This document shows, piece by piece, positions 29,275-38,635 of a stretch of DNA of 64,000 nt. Location of the stretch: positions 248,001 through 312,000 of the forward strand of contig CAWGRX010000025.1 in assembly GCA_963825075.1 (NCBI GenBank), in the 5' to 3' direction. Source of the DNA: CAWAVN01 sp963825075. Its GTDB lineage: Bacteria; Planctomycetota; Planctomycetia; Planctomycetales; Planctomycetaceae. The position numbers and the translations under genes were made by a program. The stretch's first letter is position 1, and each line of letters begins with the position of its first letter. The notes beneath the pieces were generated by a model. It saw only the letters and a program-made list of their open reading frames with translations. It was not told the origin of the DNA and made no database searches.

Positions 29275-29907
29275 ATGGCAGCGGATGATGCCACCATCAT
29301 GCAGGCGGTTCAAAACGGGGACTTCGAGAAATTCGATCTCCTCGTCGAGCGGTATCGTCTGCCTTTGATTCGCGTGGCGGCCAGCAAATTAGGCGATAGG
29401 GCCTCGGCCGAGGATGTCGTCCAAGAAACCTTCCTGGCTGTGTTCGCCGCCCGGCGGACGTACAATCCCCAATTTGCGTTCCGCACCTGGTTGTGGACGA
29501 TCCTGCTCAATCTCTGCCGGCGGCTGCTCAAAAAGCAACACCGGCAGCCCCGGCAAGTGGCTGATTCGCAACTGCCCGCGGATGCGTCCTCCCGCTCACG
29601 GAACGAACCTGTGGAACTCGAAACGGGCCTGAGCCGATTGCTCCAAATGGAACGCCGGGAGCAGCTCCATTTATTGCTCAACGAACTTCCCGAGCCCCAA
29701 GGCGACGCGCTGCGGCTGCGATTTTTCGGCGGGCTGAAGTTTTCGGAAATCGCGGAGACGATGAATTCCAGCGTGAGCGGAGCGAAACGCCGCGTGCAGA
29801 ACGGGCTGTTGGCGCTCGCGGAAAAACTCAAACACGACGAACACTCGGAAACAGACCGGCAGGGTGCTTATTCCTCCGGAACCCGACAGCAAGGGGAACC
29901 CTCATGA
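29275..29907 (+). CDS. ECF-type RNA polymerase sigma factor
   Basis: ATG 29275 follows GAGGAACACCCCGC. Region 2 reads DFEKFDLLVERYRLPLIRVA, SAEDVVQETFLAVFAARRTY and FRTWLWTILLNLCRRLLKK. Region 4 reads LNELPEPQGDALRLRFFGGL and KFSEIAETMNSSVSGAKRRV. The 210-residue length is normal. Its stop overlaps the start of the anti-sigma-like gene (ATGA at 29904), which implies translational coupling, and the two are a likely regulatory pair. The promoter it recognises is not apparent in the window. Confidence 0.9.
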   Translation: MAADDATIMQAVQNGDFEKFDLLVERYRLPLIRVAASKLGDRASAEDVVQETFLAVFAARRTYNPQFAFRTWLWTILLNLCRRLLKKQHRQPRQVADSQLPADASSRSRNEPVELETGLSRLLQMERREQLHLLLNELPEPQGDALRLRFFGGLKFSEIAETMNSSVSGAKRRVQNGLLALAEKLKHDEHSETDRQGAYSSGTRQQGEPS

Positions 29908-30500
29908 ACTGCGATGAAGCGTTTGACGCCTTGACCGATCCCGAACAGGCGAGCAATCCGGCGCTCGAATGGCATTTGGAGTTTTGCTCCCGCTGCCGGG
30001 AGATGCAAAACGTCCTGGCCCCGGCTCTGGGCTTGTTGGCCGAGGGAAGTCAGTCGCGGGAGAAGGATTCCGACCCAGGCATTGGATCTCAGACGTCCAA
30101 CCGGGTTTCCCAATTCCTGGAAGACAGCTGCGCCTCCGGCACATGTCAGCCGAGTGGACAGAACACCACGACGGCTCCGTTTCTTTCTCCCGAAGCCGTG
30201 CAGGTCGCCGAGCAAACCGCGCGGAGCCTCCATTCCCCCCGGCGGGCGCCGGCTTCCTTTTGGCTGCGGTTTGCGATGGCGTCGGCACTTTGCCTCACCG
30301 CTGCGTTCGGCGTGTCTTTTGCATTGGCCCCATCCGAGCCGGCTTCTCCCCGCCCGCAGTCCGAACCGCTGAGGCTCGCCGATCAATGTCTCTGGACCGA
30401 ACACGAGCCGGTGCCAAAGCCCGCGCCCGCGAAGCCGGATTCTGCCAGATGGGTCGTCCTATCTTGCGTGGCTTGCCATCTTGAACACTCCCTGGATTGA
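29904..30500 (+). CDS. Membrane anti-sigma factor-like protein with ZAS motif
   Basis: MNCDEAFDALTDPEQASNPALEWHLEFCSRC contains the H-x3-C-x2-C zinc motif of anti-sigma factors. A single membrane helix (FAMASALCLTAAFGVSFAL) lies at about residues 123-142. The short C-terminal part, presumably exported, ends WVVLSCVACHLEHSLD and holds a CxxCH sequence like a c-type heme site. Its 4-base overlap with the sigma gene supports a cognate pair. Whether the CVACH attaches heme is unknown; there is no surrounding cytochrome fold. Confidence 0.7.
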   Translation: MNCDEAFDALTDPEQASNPALEWHLEFCSRCREMQNVLAPALGLLAEGSQSREKDSDPGIGSQTSNRVSQFLEDSCASGTCQPSGQNTTTAPFLSPEAVQVAEQTARSLHSPRRAPASFWLRFAMASALCLTAAFGVSFALAPSEPASPRPQSEPLRLADQCLWTEHEPVPKPAPAKPDSARWVVLSCVACHLEHSLD

Positions 30501-31009
30501 CCATCTTCCGCGAATTTCCGCCTCCCGCTTCGGGCGCAGGGGCCGTTTCATTATTTCCAAATAGGAGAATGCCTCCGGCCATCGGTTGGGCCGCATAGAG
30601 GCTAAGAGCGTCGGCCACATTCTTGATCGCCTGTCCTCAGATCTGATGCTGGGCTCTGTTTCCACCGGCGGAGAGAAATCCCAGTGGGCTCGAGTCTTTG
30701 CAAACACAGCTTTCCGTGCAGTGCGAGGTTTTTGCATACTATGGCAGCAGTCAAACAGTTTGCGGCTATCTGCTATATCTTCGTAGAATTTTGCATCAAA
30801 TGTACATCTATATTCGGCGAGAATTTCGTGTGAGTTCTGAGATTTTGTTGCCCGCAATTCAGGGCTGCAAAAACCGTCGTCAATTTGACGACGGTTGGCA
30901 AGCTGCCCGTTGTTTCAGCCGCTCGAACGTAACCTGCGTCGGTCACATCGACAGACGCTCAAAACAACGCGCAGGCCCGGAGCACACTTGCCAATTCGGG
31001 AACGCAACT
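30501..31009. other. Intergenic, lower-GC region with a palindrome
   Basis: There is no supported gene in these 500 bases; short frames on both strands lack protein-like character. A perfect 12-base inverted repeat with a one-base centre, AACCGTCGTCAA at 30872-30883 and its complement at 30885-30896, is the only distinct structure. Composition is more AT-rich than the flanks. The adjacent recombinase relic suggests former mobile DNA. Confidence 0.4.
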
Positions 31010-31440
31010 TCAGTCAGAGGCATGCTTTCTGTCGTCCAATCGACGCCGCAGCCCGGCTTCCCATCCCTGAACCCCAGCGATAAAAAGTTCAATAGCCGTC
31101 TTGTCGTCCCGACTATTCTCTGAAATGAGCCCTTCGGCGAGAACGTCGAAGGGCTTTCTCATTGTGGGGACAAGAGTTACGTCTTGGAGCACGCAGTTCA
31201 AAAACACGATTTCGAGGATACGACGCTTCGCGGAGTAATCGGCGATAAGCCATTGACGACGAAGGGTTTGCGAAAGTTCAAACGCTTTCACCGCAATGTC
31301 GATGGTTTCGTGCCTGCCACGGTCAGAAGCGTCGATTTCGAGCTTCAACTCGCGTTCTCGATCCCGCAGGTTGATTATCGGCGTGTGCGTGCCGGCACTC
31401 CTGTATACGGGGGTTCAATTCGAAACACGCGAGATGGCCG
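31010..31440 (-). pseudogene. Serine recombinase, C-terminal fragment
   Basis: The minus-strand frame reads RERELKLEIDASDRGRHE (coiled coil), AVKAFELSQTLRRQWLIADY and then SAKRRILEIVFLNC with MRKPFDVLAEG. These are the C-terminal signatures of large serine recombinases common in planctomycetes. The catalytic N-terminal resolvase domain and zinc-ribbon part are absent: upstream sequence runs directly into the 3' end of the PQQ gene. It is a relic of an integrating element and is not expected to be active. Confidence 0.65.
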
Positions 31441-31454
31441 TCGCGATCCTTACA

Positions 31455-32966
31455 TTACAGGCGGCCCTTGGCGAACACAACATGGGGCCAGGCATCCGCG
31501 GACAACACGCGAGCGACGCCGGCCAGTTCCTGGTATTTCGCTGGCGATCGGTTCGCCGTGTCCACCAGGGCTAACTTGCCGGGTCCGCCCCAGACGATCA
31601 GCCGGTCGTCCGCCGTGACGAGGCACGAACCGGCATCGCCAAAAGTTCCTCCCTCCCACTTTTGCTTGCCTGTCTTGAAATCGAGACAGCGCAATCGCCG
31701 CCAGGCCCAATAGATGTAACCTTTATGAATGACCGGACTGCAAATCTTCGATGCGTATTTCTGTGGGCGTAACCGGTCACCGGCAAACTTCAGAACCCCT
31801 TATTTCCCCTTGATTTGGGCTGTTTAGTGCTTTTTCTGTCGCTATTAACCCGTTTGCAAAGTCAAGGCATTCACGGTAACTGTATCAACTCTCTGACAAT
31901 TTGCTCATTAGCACCCATGAATTCAGGGATTTTCAGCTGCAGCAAGATTTCCTAGTCCATGCTAAACCGCCCATTTTAGTTGCGGGCGACCGGTTACACC
32001 CTATTTCTGTTGCCAGATCTTCCGAGGCCCGCGAAGAGTAACCTCCAGTTTGCAGATGGCGTGATGGTTGTAGCCGGACGTGATGACGACGAAGTTTTTG
32101 AACACAGCCGGCGTGGAGATGTTATTGGCGAAGTCGGTGGTCCACGGGTATTTGGCAACGGTCTTGCCTTCATTCCCCGTATCGATCCGCGTGACAAGCA
32201 AGCCGCGAAAGGTCATCGCCGCGACGCAGGGAATCCCTTCCATGCTGATCGGAACAAGTCCGCCGGTGTGGCCGGCCAGATCATTCGCTTCGGAAGTCCA
32301 CCGCTCTTTGCCGGTTCGTTTGTCGAAGGCGATCAAGCTTCCCGCGGCTGCTCCCACTTCGACAATCACCCAGTCGTTATGGACCAATGGAGATGACGTG
32401 TAGCCATAATCTCGGCGGCCGCTACGGTTGACTTTCGGCCGTTGGGGAACGTGATATTTTTCGTACAGATTCAATCCCCAGATTTTTCGACCGTTGGCCT
32501 TGGTGTTATAACAGTTCAAGTCGCCGTCGGTACTCAAGGTGTAAAGGTAGCCGATTTTCTCATCGTATTCCGGCGTCGCGGTTGGCCCGGAATATAACCC
32601 TTGATCACCCGTGGCGTGCCGGCCGTATCGAGGGCAGTTGTACGAGACGTTCCAGAGGGGCTTGCCCGTGCCGGCATCCAGACAGACGAGCCGGTCCTTT
32701 CCATTTTGCCAGCCCATGGTGTAGAGCCGGCCGTCCGCGACAACGGGCGAGGTCTGCGCCTTCGCCGACGTTGGCTGTCCACGCGGGTTTTTTTGGGGCG
32801 GCCATCGGTCGGCTTTCCAACCGGATTGTTCGTTGACCACATCATTCCGATTCGGCCCGCGCCAATGCGGCCACGAGTCGTCAGCGATCGAGGGGAAGCG
32901 AGGCTTCCCCACAAGGGACAATGCGACAACGCAAAACAGCAATCGACTCCAAAATGCCAAAGACAA
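31455..32966 (-). pseudogene. PQQ-like beta-propeller protein interrupted by a miniature transposon
   Basis: The first part (32966 to about 32002) has a signal-like start (SRLLFCVVALSLVG), then HWRGPNRNDVV and propeller blades such as GRLYTMGWQNGKDRLVCLDAGTG. Its last residues, RKIWQQK, are followed by a stop created by the insertion. Beyond the insertion the same frame resumes with YASKICSPVIHKGYIYW and LRCLDFKTGKQKW and ends at 31455. Removing the 237-bp element and one 9-base duplication restores one open frame of about 420 codons. The annotated start is TTG 32966. It belongs to the planctomycete BamB-like/PQQ repeat family; the substrate is unknown. Confidence 0.85.
31765..32001. mobile_element. 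237-bp miniature inverted-repeat element (ISKra4-type ends)
   Basis: The left end GGGCGTAACCGGTCACCGGC and the reverse complement of the right end, GGGTGTAACCGGTCGCCCGC, are imperfect terminal inverted repeats that both continue with AA. The 9-base duplication TATTTCTGT lies at 31756-31764 and 32002-32010. There is no coding capacity. The ends match the outer end of the ISKra4-type transposase remnant at 49668-49689, so a related IS could mobilise it. Confidence 0.85.
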
Positions 32967-33000
32967 AACGGTGAGGTCCCCATTTGGTAAAATCTAAAAT

Positions 33001-34422
33001 TCAAGCGCGGATCGAGTCGATCGATTGGGGCTTTCGCTTCTTCGGTCCGAGATGGATTTTGGCGCCAAACGCATCGAGCATGGTGTTGTAAACGTCCAGG
33101 CCTTCGGCACCGACGTCCATGATCTGGCCGGTTTTGAAGCGGCCGTTCGCCCCCGTAACGCAGTGGAACACACCGGAAAGTTCGCGCTTCACATCGTTGT
33201 GCCGGCCATCGCCCGATTCGGTCGAAACGGTGATCAGCGAGTTTTCGAGGATGGTGCGGCCGTTGGGTTCCTTGCACGCGTCGCTGTCCAAAGCCTTTAG
33301 GAAATAGGCGATTTCCCGCATTTTCATGTGAGCATGCGCCCGTAGTGCCTCGTTCTTTTTCTTCTCGTTGAACTTGTGCCACCACTCGTGGCTGCAACCC
33401 TTGTCGCCGCTGGCATTCTGCTGTTTGGCATCGTCGAATCGCCAGCGTTTTTGGCCGCCGAAGATGTAATCGCCCGTCAGGCGGATGCGTTCGCCGGCCG
33501 CCAGGAAAGTGAGCGATCCGAAACGCACACGATCCATTTGGATCGCGAGCGCATAGATGTCGGCCAACAACCGCCACTCGGTCGAGAGTTCTTCCAGCGT
33601 GATGTCGATGCCCTGGCCGCCCGGATCGGCCGGACCGCCGTGCGGGATCACGGAGCGCGGCGGCAACTTCGGCCCCTTGGCATTCTTGTGCTGCATCGCA
33701 AAGGCACGTTGTTCAAATTCGCGGATGCGATCGAGGTGGTCGGCCACGCGAGCTTTTGACGCGCTGCCCAGCGGGGAATTGGGACCGGTGTAGAATCGGT
33801 AATCCTCGACAACGGTATCCAAGACGCTATGCCGCAGCCGCTGATTCAGATCCCCTTTGGCAACGGCGACACCTCCGAAGACGCGCTCAAACAACTCGCG
33901 CGGCTTTTCCTGCATCGTGGCGGCCACCGTGCCGTCCAGGTTGTAGCTGTGCACGTACCGTCCCACCCGGCTGCGGCGAAAGAACGTCCCTCCGATTAAA
34001 GTCGGCACCATGCCTTTGGGCATTCCTTGTGGATGATAGGTCTTGCGGATCACTTGATCGATCGACGGTCCGCCGGATTTGGCTTCCCCGTCCGGAGGTT
34101 CCGCAGTGAAGGCCCCGGAAGCCCCGTCATAGTGCGCGTTGATGCCTTTCTCGTCGCAGCGCACCTGATCGACGTTCCGCATGATGAGCAACTTCTTGCG
34201 GAGCGGCTCGAGCGGTTCCAATACGCCCTGGAAGCCTTCCTTTTGCAGTGGAGCGGGAATACCCAGACCGAAGAAGACGTTGAATGCCCGCGCGGGGATG
34301 TCCGGCTTGGGGGCAGCGAGTGCAGGTGAGGAGAGCATCTCTTCGAGCAGCGGCAATCCGATTGTGGCGGTTCCGAGGCTCTTGAGCATCATCCGGCGAT
34401 TGATGGGCGTGTGAGGCATCAT
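33001..34422 (-). CDS. DUF1552 domain-containing secreted protein
   Basis: ATG 34422 is preceded by GGGGAAAC. The N-terminus has a Tat-like signal (INRRMMLKSLGTATIGLPLLEEML). The body matches the planctomycete DUF1552 family: FNVFFGLGIPAPLQKEGF, LLIMRNVDQVRC, HYDGASGAFT, GPSIDQVI and SLITVSTESGDGRHN. These proteins nearly always accompany DUF1592/PSD1 cytochrome-like proteins, as here (the DUF1592 frame ends 70 bases upstream). The role is unknown; an exported partner of a heme protein is inferred from the constant pairing. Confidence 0.9.
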   Translation of the reverse strand: MMPHTPINRRMMLKSLGTATIGLPLLEEMLSSPALAAPKPDIPARAFNVFFGLGIPAPLQKEGFQGVLEPLEPLRKKLLIMRNVDQVRCDEKGINAHYDGASGAFTAEPPDGEAKSGGPSIDQVIRKTYHPQGMPKGMVPTLIGGTFFRRSRVGRYVHSYNLDGTVAATMQEKPRELFERVFGGVAVAKGDLNQRLRHSVLDTVVEDYRFYTGPNSPLGSASKARVADHLDRIREFEQRAFAMQHKNAKGPKLPPRSVIPHGGPADPGGQGIDITLEELSTEWRLLADIYALAIQMDRVRFGSLTFLAAGERIRLTGDYIFGGQKRWRFDDAKQQNASGDKGCSHEWWHKFNEKKKNEALRAHAHMKMREIAYFLKALDSDACKEPNGRTILENSLITVSTESGDGRHNDVKRELSGVFHCVTGANGRFKTGQIMDVGAEGLDVYNTMLDAFGAKIHLGPKKRKPQSIDSIRA

Positions 34423-34492
34423 GTTTCCCCATTGTTGTTGAGCGAGGGTAAGTGGATCAAAGACCGGCGAATCCGGCCACATTCCGATGACG

Positions 34493-36283
34493 TCAGTTCT
34501 GTGTTCGCGTCTTCTGCACGAGATCACTCATTACGATGGCGGTGATTAAGGCGGGATAGGTTCCCCCTTGATCGATGGCCGCTTTATGGGTCCGCTCTAT
34601 CTCGGTGGCATCGGCGGCGCCCAGCGGTCGTCCGAGGGCAAATTGCGCGAGCTTCCAGGTGAGGGTCTCTTGGACCCGATCGCTTTTCGCCAACAGGTCC
34701 ATCAGTTCGCCGGCGGTCTTGTACTTCACCGGCTTCGCGGTCCCGGGGAACAGAATCTCTCCATCGCTCCGCAGTGCATTGCCGAATTCGTCTTTTTTGT
34801 GAAATGCTCCGAGTCCGTCGAACTGTTCCAAACCAAAAGCGAGCGGCTCGAACTTCTGGTGGCAACTGCCACACGCCATGTTGCCGATCCGCTGCTCGGC
34901 GATATCCCGCAGCGTCATGCCGGGCTTGGCTGGGACGGGTGTCGTATCGACTCCCGGCGGCGGCGCCCCGATCACGCCCCGCAGAACATCTTTCAGCACA
35001 AACAATCCGCGCGTGACCATCGACGCATCGTCGCCGCCAATCGTCAACACGCTGCCCTGTGTCAAGAGTCCGCCTCGCGATGGGACTTTGGAAAGGTCGT
35101 ACCGCTGGAGTCCGTCCCCTTGCGGTTTCAGCCCATAATGCCTGGCTAACCGCGGCGTGGCGTAGGTGAACTGGGCGTTGAACAAATCGCTCAGCGGCCG
35201 GTTTTTCTTCCAAACTACCTCTTCGAAATACGCCAGCGTCTCGTCACGCATGTCTCGCCCCAACGCCGGCTCCCAGTCGGGATAGCGTTTCGCGTTCGGC
35301 TGCATGTTGCCCAGCCGGTCGAGATTGAGCCAGTCGGAGACAAACTGTTTGGAACGCGATACGGCCCGCGAATCCTTGAGCATCCGCTGGATCTGCGCGC
35401 GACATTGATCGCGGTTGGAAAGTCGGCCTTCCCGCGCGGCTTTGAACAATTCGGCATCCGGAGGGCCGCCCCAGAGGATGTAACTCATCCGCGAGGCGAG
35501 TTCGTATTGGCCCGCATGCCGCTCTCGGCCGTCGCCGCGCTGCCGTTCGATGCGGTAGATGAATCGCGGCGACTGGAGCATCGCTTCCACCATCAGCGAA
35601 ACGCCTTGCTCATAACTGCCGCCGGCACTGGCGACAGCCGTCAGAATCCCGCTGTAGTTGGTCACCTCGCGGTCGTCGAGCGGTCCGCGAAGCAGCCATT
35701 CCCCCACGGCGGCGACAAACTTTCGCGCGGTGGCATCGGTATTGAGGCTCCGCGACTTCGAGAACCGGCCGGCGAACTTCAGCACATCCATCCGCTCGGC
35801 AATCAACTGAGCCAACTGCGAGTATGCCTCAACATGCTTCAGATCGACGTTCAGATTGTAGGCGGTGTTGCTGAACCCATCGGCTCGGAGGTCGGGAGGC
35901 AGCAGCTCGTGGGCTTCTTTGGCAATGTTGACGCCGACGGCGCTCCGGACCGTTTCGATATACTCATCAACGGTCAGCCGCTGCACCCACACCTCGCTCG
36001 CGCCGGAATTGCCCCGGTAAACCGCCGGGTCGATGAGTTCGACCGACCAGACCGCCCCTTCGTCGATCCACTGTTTCAGCAGCCCCTTTTCGGCCGAGGA
36101 GAGCGACCGGCCTTTGGGCGGCATATCGCCGGAAGCCACCCGATCCCACAATAGGCTGTCGTTCGGGTTGCCCGGAACGATCACCTTACCGCTGTCTCCA
36201 CCGGCGAGGGCGGACACTCTCCGCGATAGGTCGAGGCCGCCTTTTTTGAGGGTCGTGTCGTGGCATTCGAGACAATTGCGCAA
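34493..36283 (-). CDS. PSD1-DUF1587-DUF1592-DUF1588-DUF1585 part of a large exported protein
   Basis: The sequence opens with RNCLECHDTTLKKGGLDLS, a planctomycete cytochrome-like (PSD1) segment with heme motif CLECH. The DUF1587/1595/1592/1588/1585 string follows (VQRLTVDEYIETVRSAVG; MSYILWGGPPDAELF; FVSDWLNLDRLG; RGGLLTQGSVLTIGGD; CGSCHQKFEPLAFGLEQFDGLG). A second CxxCH (CGSCH) lies near residue 467. The frame has no start of its own: it joins the upstream LamG frame after a one-base shift near 36278-36283, so this is the C-terminal two thirds of one protein. It was placed in an operon with DUF1552 by spacing and strand. Confidence 0.85.
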   Translation of the reverse strand: MRNCLECHDTTLKKGGLDLSRRVSALAGGDSGKVIVPGNPNDSLLWDRVASGDMPPKGRSLSSAEKGLLKQWIDEGAVWSVELIDPAVYRGNSGASEVWVQRLTVDEYIETVRSAVGVNIAKEAHELLPPDLRADGFSNTAYNLNVDLKHVEAYSQLAQLIAERMDVLKFAGRFSKSRSLNTDATARKFVAAVGEWLLRGPLDDREVTNYSGILTAVASAGGSYEQGVSLMVEAMLQSPRFIYRIERQRGDGRERHAGQYELASRMSYILWGGPPDAELFKAAREGRLSNRDQCRAQIQRMLKDSRAVSRSKQFVSDWLNLDRLGNMQPNAKRYPDWEPALGRDMRDETLAYFEEVVWKKNRPLSDLFNAQFTYATPRLARHYGLKPQGDGLQRYDLSKVPSRGGLLTQGSVLTIGGDDASMVTRGLFVLKDVLRGVIGAPPPGVDTTPVPAKPGMTLRDIAEQRIGNMACGSCHQKFEPLAFGLEQFDGLGAFHKKDEFGNALRSDGEILFPGTAKPVKYKTAGELMDLLAKSDRVQETLTWKLAQFALGRPLGAADATEIERTHKAAIDQGGTYPALITAIVMSDLVQKTRTQN

Positions 36284-37901
36284 TCAGCGGGGCAACGTTG
36301 TTCGCAAACGTCCGCTCGGCCTGCGCGTGAGCGAGTCTTTCGGCGGCATGAGGATCCACTCCGGCCCGCGGCCCCGCGCGGAAGTTCTGCAACACATCAC
36401 CGGAATTCAGCGCCCGATGATAAATCGCGACAAGATGGATTTCCCCCAGCCAGGGCCGATCCGATGTCCTCTCGTTGGCCAGCACAAGCGGGAAGCCGTC
36501 GTCCCAGTTGGAAAGGTTCCCCGCGACCTTCTTGGCGGCCCGCTGTTTGCCGTCCAGGTACACCCGCGCGTTGCCGGCTCTGTCGCGCGTGTAAATGATG
36601 TGTGTCAGCCGGGGAGCCGCCGTTTTGCCACCGCTGTCGGTTTCTGGAATCCCGTTTTCACTGGTCGCCGTGGTGCGGAAGCGAACGTGGTAGCGGTCGC
36701 GCTCCTGCCCCAACGTGAAGTTGCGGAAACTCGAATCCTTCGAGAGCGAAACGATTCTGGCGGGGCCGTTTTGCGAAGCGTTCGCGGGTGTGATCCAGGC
36801 TTCGATCGTCGCCGCCCCGGATTGCTTGAGAGCTTCGACAAGTTTCCGGGCCGCTTTCGCGGACTGGATCTTCGTCGCCGACCGCACGACGAGAGAACGG
36901 TCACCCCATTTAACTGCCGAGGGTTTTTCGATCTTCAAATCGAGCGGTTCGCCATTTCCCGAACGATCTTTGACGATGTCCCCGCGGCCCGCTTCAAACG
37001 TGTATAAGGCATTGAGACCCTGGCTGACGCGCGGCGAAGTTGTGGGAGCATTCCGGGCAACCAGCCGCGTCTCATCGCCGCGATCGCGACCGGCGGCGAA
37101 ATTCCGCCTCACTTCGTCCGCTGACAGTGCACGGTCGTAAACAGCAACCAGATACAGTTCCCCCAGCCAGGGGCGATCGCCCGTGACTTCGTTGGCCAGC
37201 GACAGCCGGAAATTCCGATCCCAACCCGAAAGCTTGCCGACCACCTTCTTTGACACGCGCGGCTTGCCGTTGAGAAAAATCCGAACGCTGCCGTCCGGGC
37301 TGCGCGTGAACACGACGTGCGTGATCGATGGAGTCGCGGATTTGTCCGGAGCGCTCGTGGAGGGAATCCCGTTCGTGCTGGTCGAGGTCGTCCGCAGCCG
37401 CACGTCATACCGCCGGCCGTCCTGTCCCAGCGTGAAATTGCGTTGGTTGGGGTCAGCCGAAAGAGAGACAATTCGCGCGGGACCGTCCTGCGTTTCCCGC
37501 TCCGGCTTGATCCACGCTTCGATCGTGAGCGCATGCGTCCGCCGGATGGCATCGATCATCTTTCGAGCCGGTCCCGCCGAGCGGATCAAGGTCGATGAGC
37601 GAACTCTCAGGCCCTCTTTCCCCCACTGGATGGCGGAAGCCTTTTCGATCTTCAAATCGAGGGCACTACCGACTTCCGAACGATCTCGGATGATGTCCCC
37701 TTTTCCCGCTTGAAATGTGTAGAGCACTTGCAATCCATCCGTAACCCGCCGCGCATCGGCCGCCCCAACTCCGGCGGCAGGGCACAGAATCAGCAGAAGC
37801 ATCAGGAACGAAAGGGCAAGCCCGAAGCAACGGCAGTTGTGCTGTCCCATCTTGTTCAATAACCGATTCGCACCGCCAAAGGAATGGAGTTGATCGCTCA
37901 T
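36284..37901 (-). CDS. Tandem LamG/concanavalin-like N-terminal part of the DUF1592 protein
   Basis: ATG 37901 follows CAGGACGAGAA. A hydrophobic signal (GLALSFLMLLLILCPAAGVG) is followed by two repeated LamG-like domains. Each starts GLQVLYTFQAGKGDI or GLNALYTFEAGRGDI and ends RPWLGELYLVAVYDRALS or RPWLGEIHLVAIYHRALN. The repeat AERTFANNVAPLI then reaches the frameshift and continues as the PSD1/DUF1592 part, giving one protein of about 1140 residues. LamG domains suggest carbohydrate binding. It lies 62 bases after the GntR gene on the same strand. Confidence 0.8.
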
Positions 37902-37963
37902 TTCTCGTCCTGTGATTAATTTCAGAAACATAAATGCCGGGCGTCGGACTTGGGAAGAGGGCT

Positions 37964-38635
37964 TTACATATCGGGCCAGAACCGCCTCAACCCGTGCTCG
38001 AGATGCTCACTCGCGAGACTTGCGGCCCGCTCCCCTTCACCCTCCACGAGTGCATCCAGAATCGCCTGATGTTCGTCGCACGACTCAGCCATTCGCTCGG
38101 GCGTTTTTTGCGAGATTCGATAAATGACCCGCCGAATTCTGTCGCTGAGTCGCTGCATCACATCGGTGATTTCATCGTTTCCGAAAAACGTGAACAACAA
38201 CCGATGAAACTCGGCGTCAAATTCCACAACATCGTCCACCTGCTGTTTGCCTGCTGCCTCGTGATATCGCGTCTGGTTCTCGCGCAGTTGCCGGATTTGG
38301 TCCGCGGATAACTGTCCGGCCAAACGACGCAGGACGAACGGTTCGAGAGCCTGCCGGATTTGGAAATGATTTACAATGTCCTGCATGGACATCTCTCGCA
38401 CCATCACACCATGTTGCGGGGCGAGCATGACCAACCCGTCGGCCTCCAGGCGTTCAATCGCGGCATGCAGGGGTGTCCGACTCATCTTGAGTTGCATCGC
38501 CAGTTGCCGGACAGAAAGCACCGTGCCCGCCGTGAATTCACCTGCCAGAATCAGCCGTTTCAGCTTCAGATAAGCTTGTTGCTTCAACGACACATTGCCT
38601 GTTGGGACAAGCTCGGAGGACGTTGCGTGGGGCAT
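37964..38635 (-). CDS. GntR-family regulator with FCD domain
   Basis: The N-terminal winged helix reads KQQAYLKLKRLILAGEFTAG, then LSVRQLAMQLKMSRTPLHAAIERLEADGLV. The C-terminal FCD domain includes FQIRQALEPFVLRRLAG, DAEFHRLLFTFFGN and DEHQAILDALVEGEGERA with metal/ligand histidines. FCD regulators usually sense small acids or sugars. It is the first gene of the minus-strand run GntR, LamG/DUF1592, DUF1552, PQQ, so it probably autoregulates that set. Start ATG 38635 is chosen over a non-ATG start at 38644. Confidence 0.85.
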   Translation of the reverse strand: MPHATSSELVPTGNVSLKQQAYLKLKRLILAGEFTAGTVLSVRQLAMQLKMSRTPLHAAIERLEADGLVMLAPQHGVMVREMSMQDIVNHFQIRQALEPFVLRRLAGQLSADQIRQLRENQTRYHEAAGKQQVDDVVEFDAEFHRLLFTFFGNDEITDVMQRLSDRIRRVIYRISQKTPERMAESCDEHQAILDALVEGEGERAASLASEHLEHGLRRFWPDM

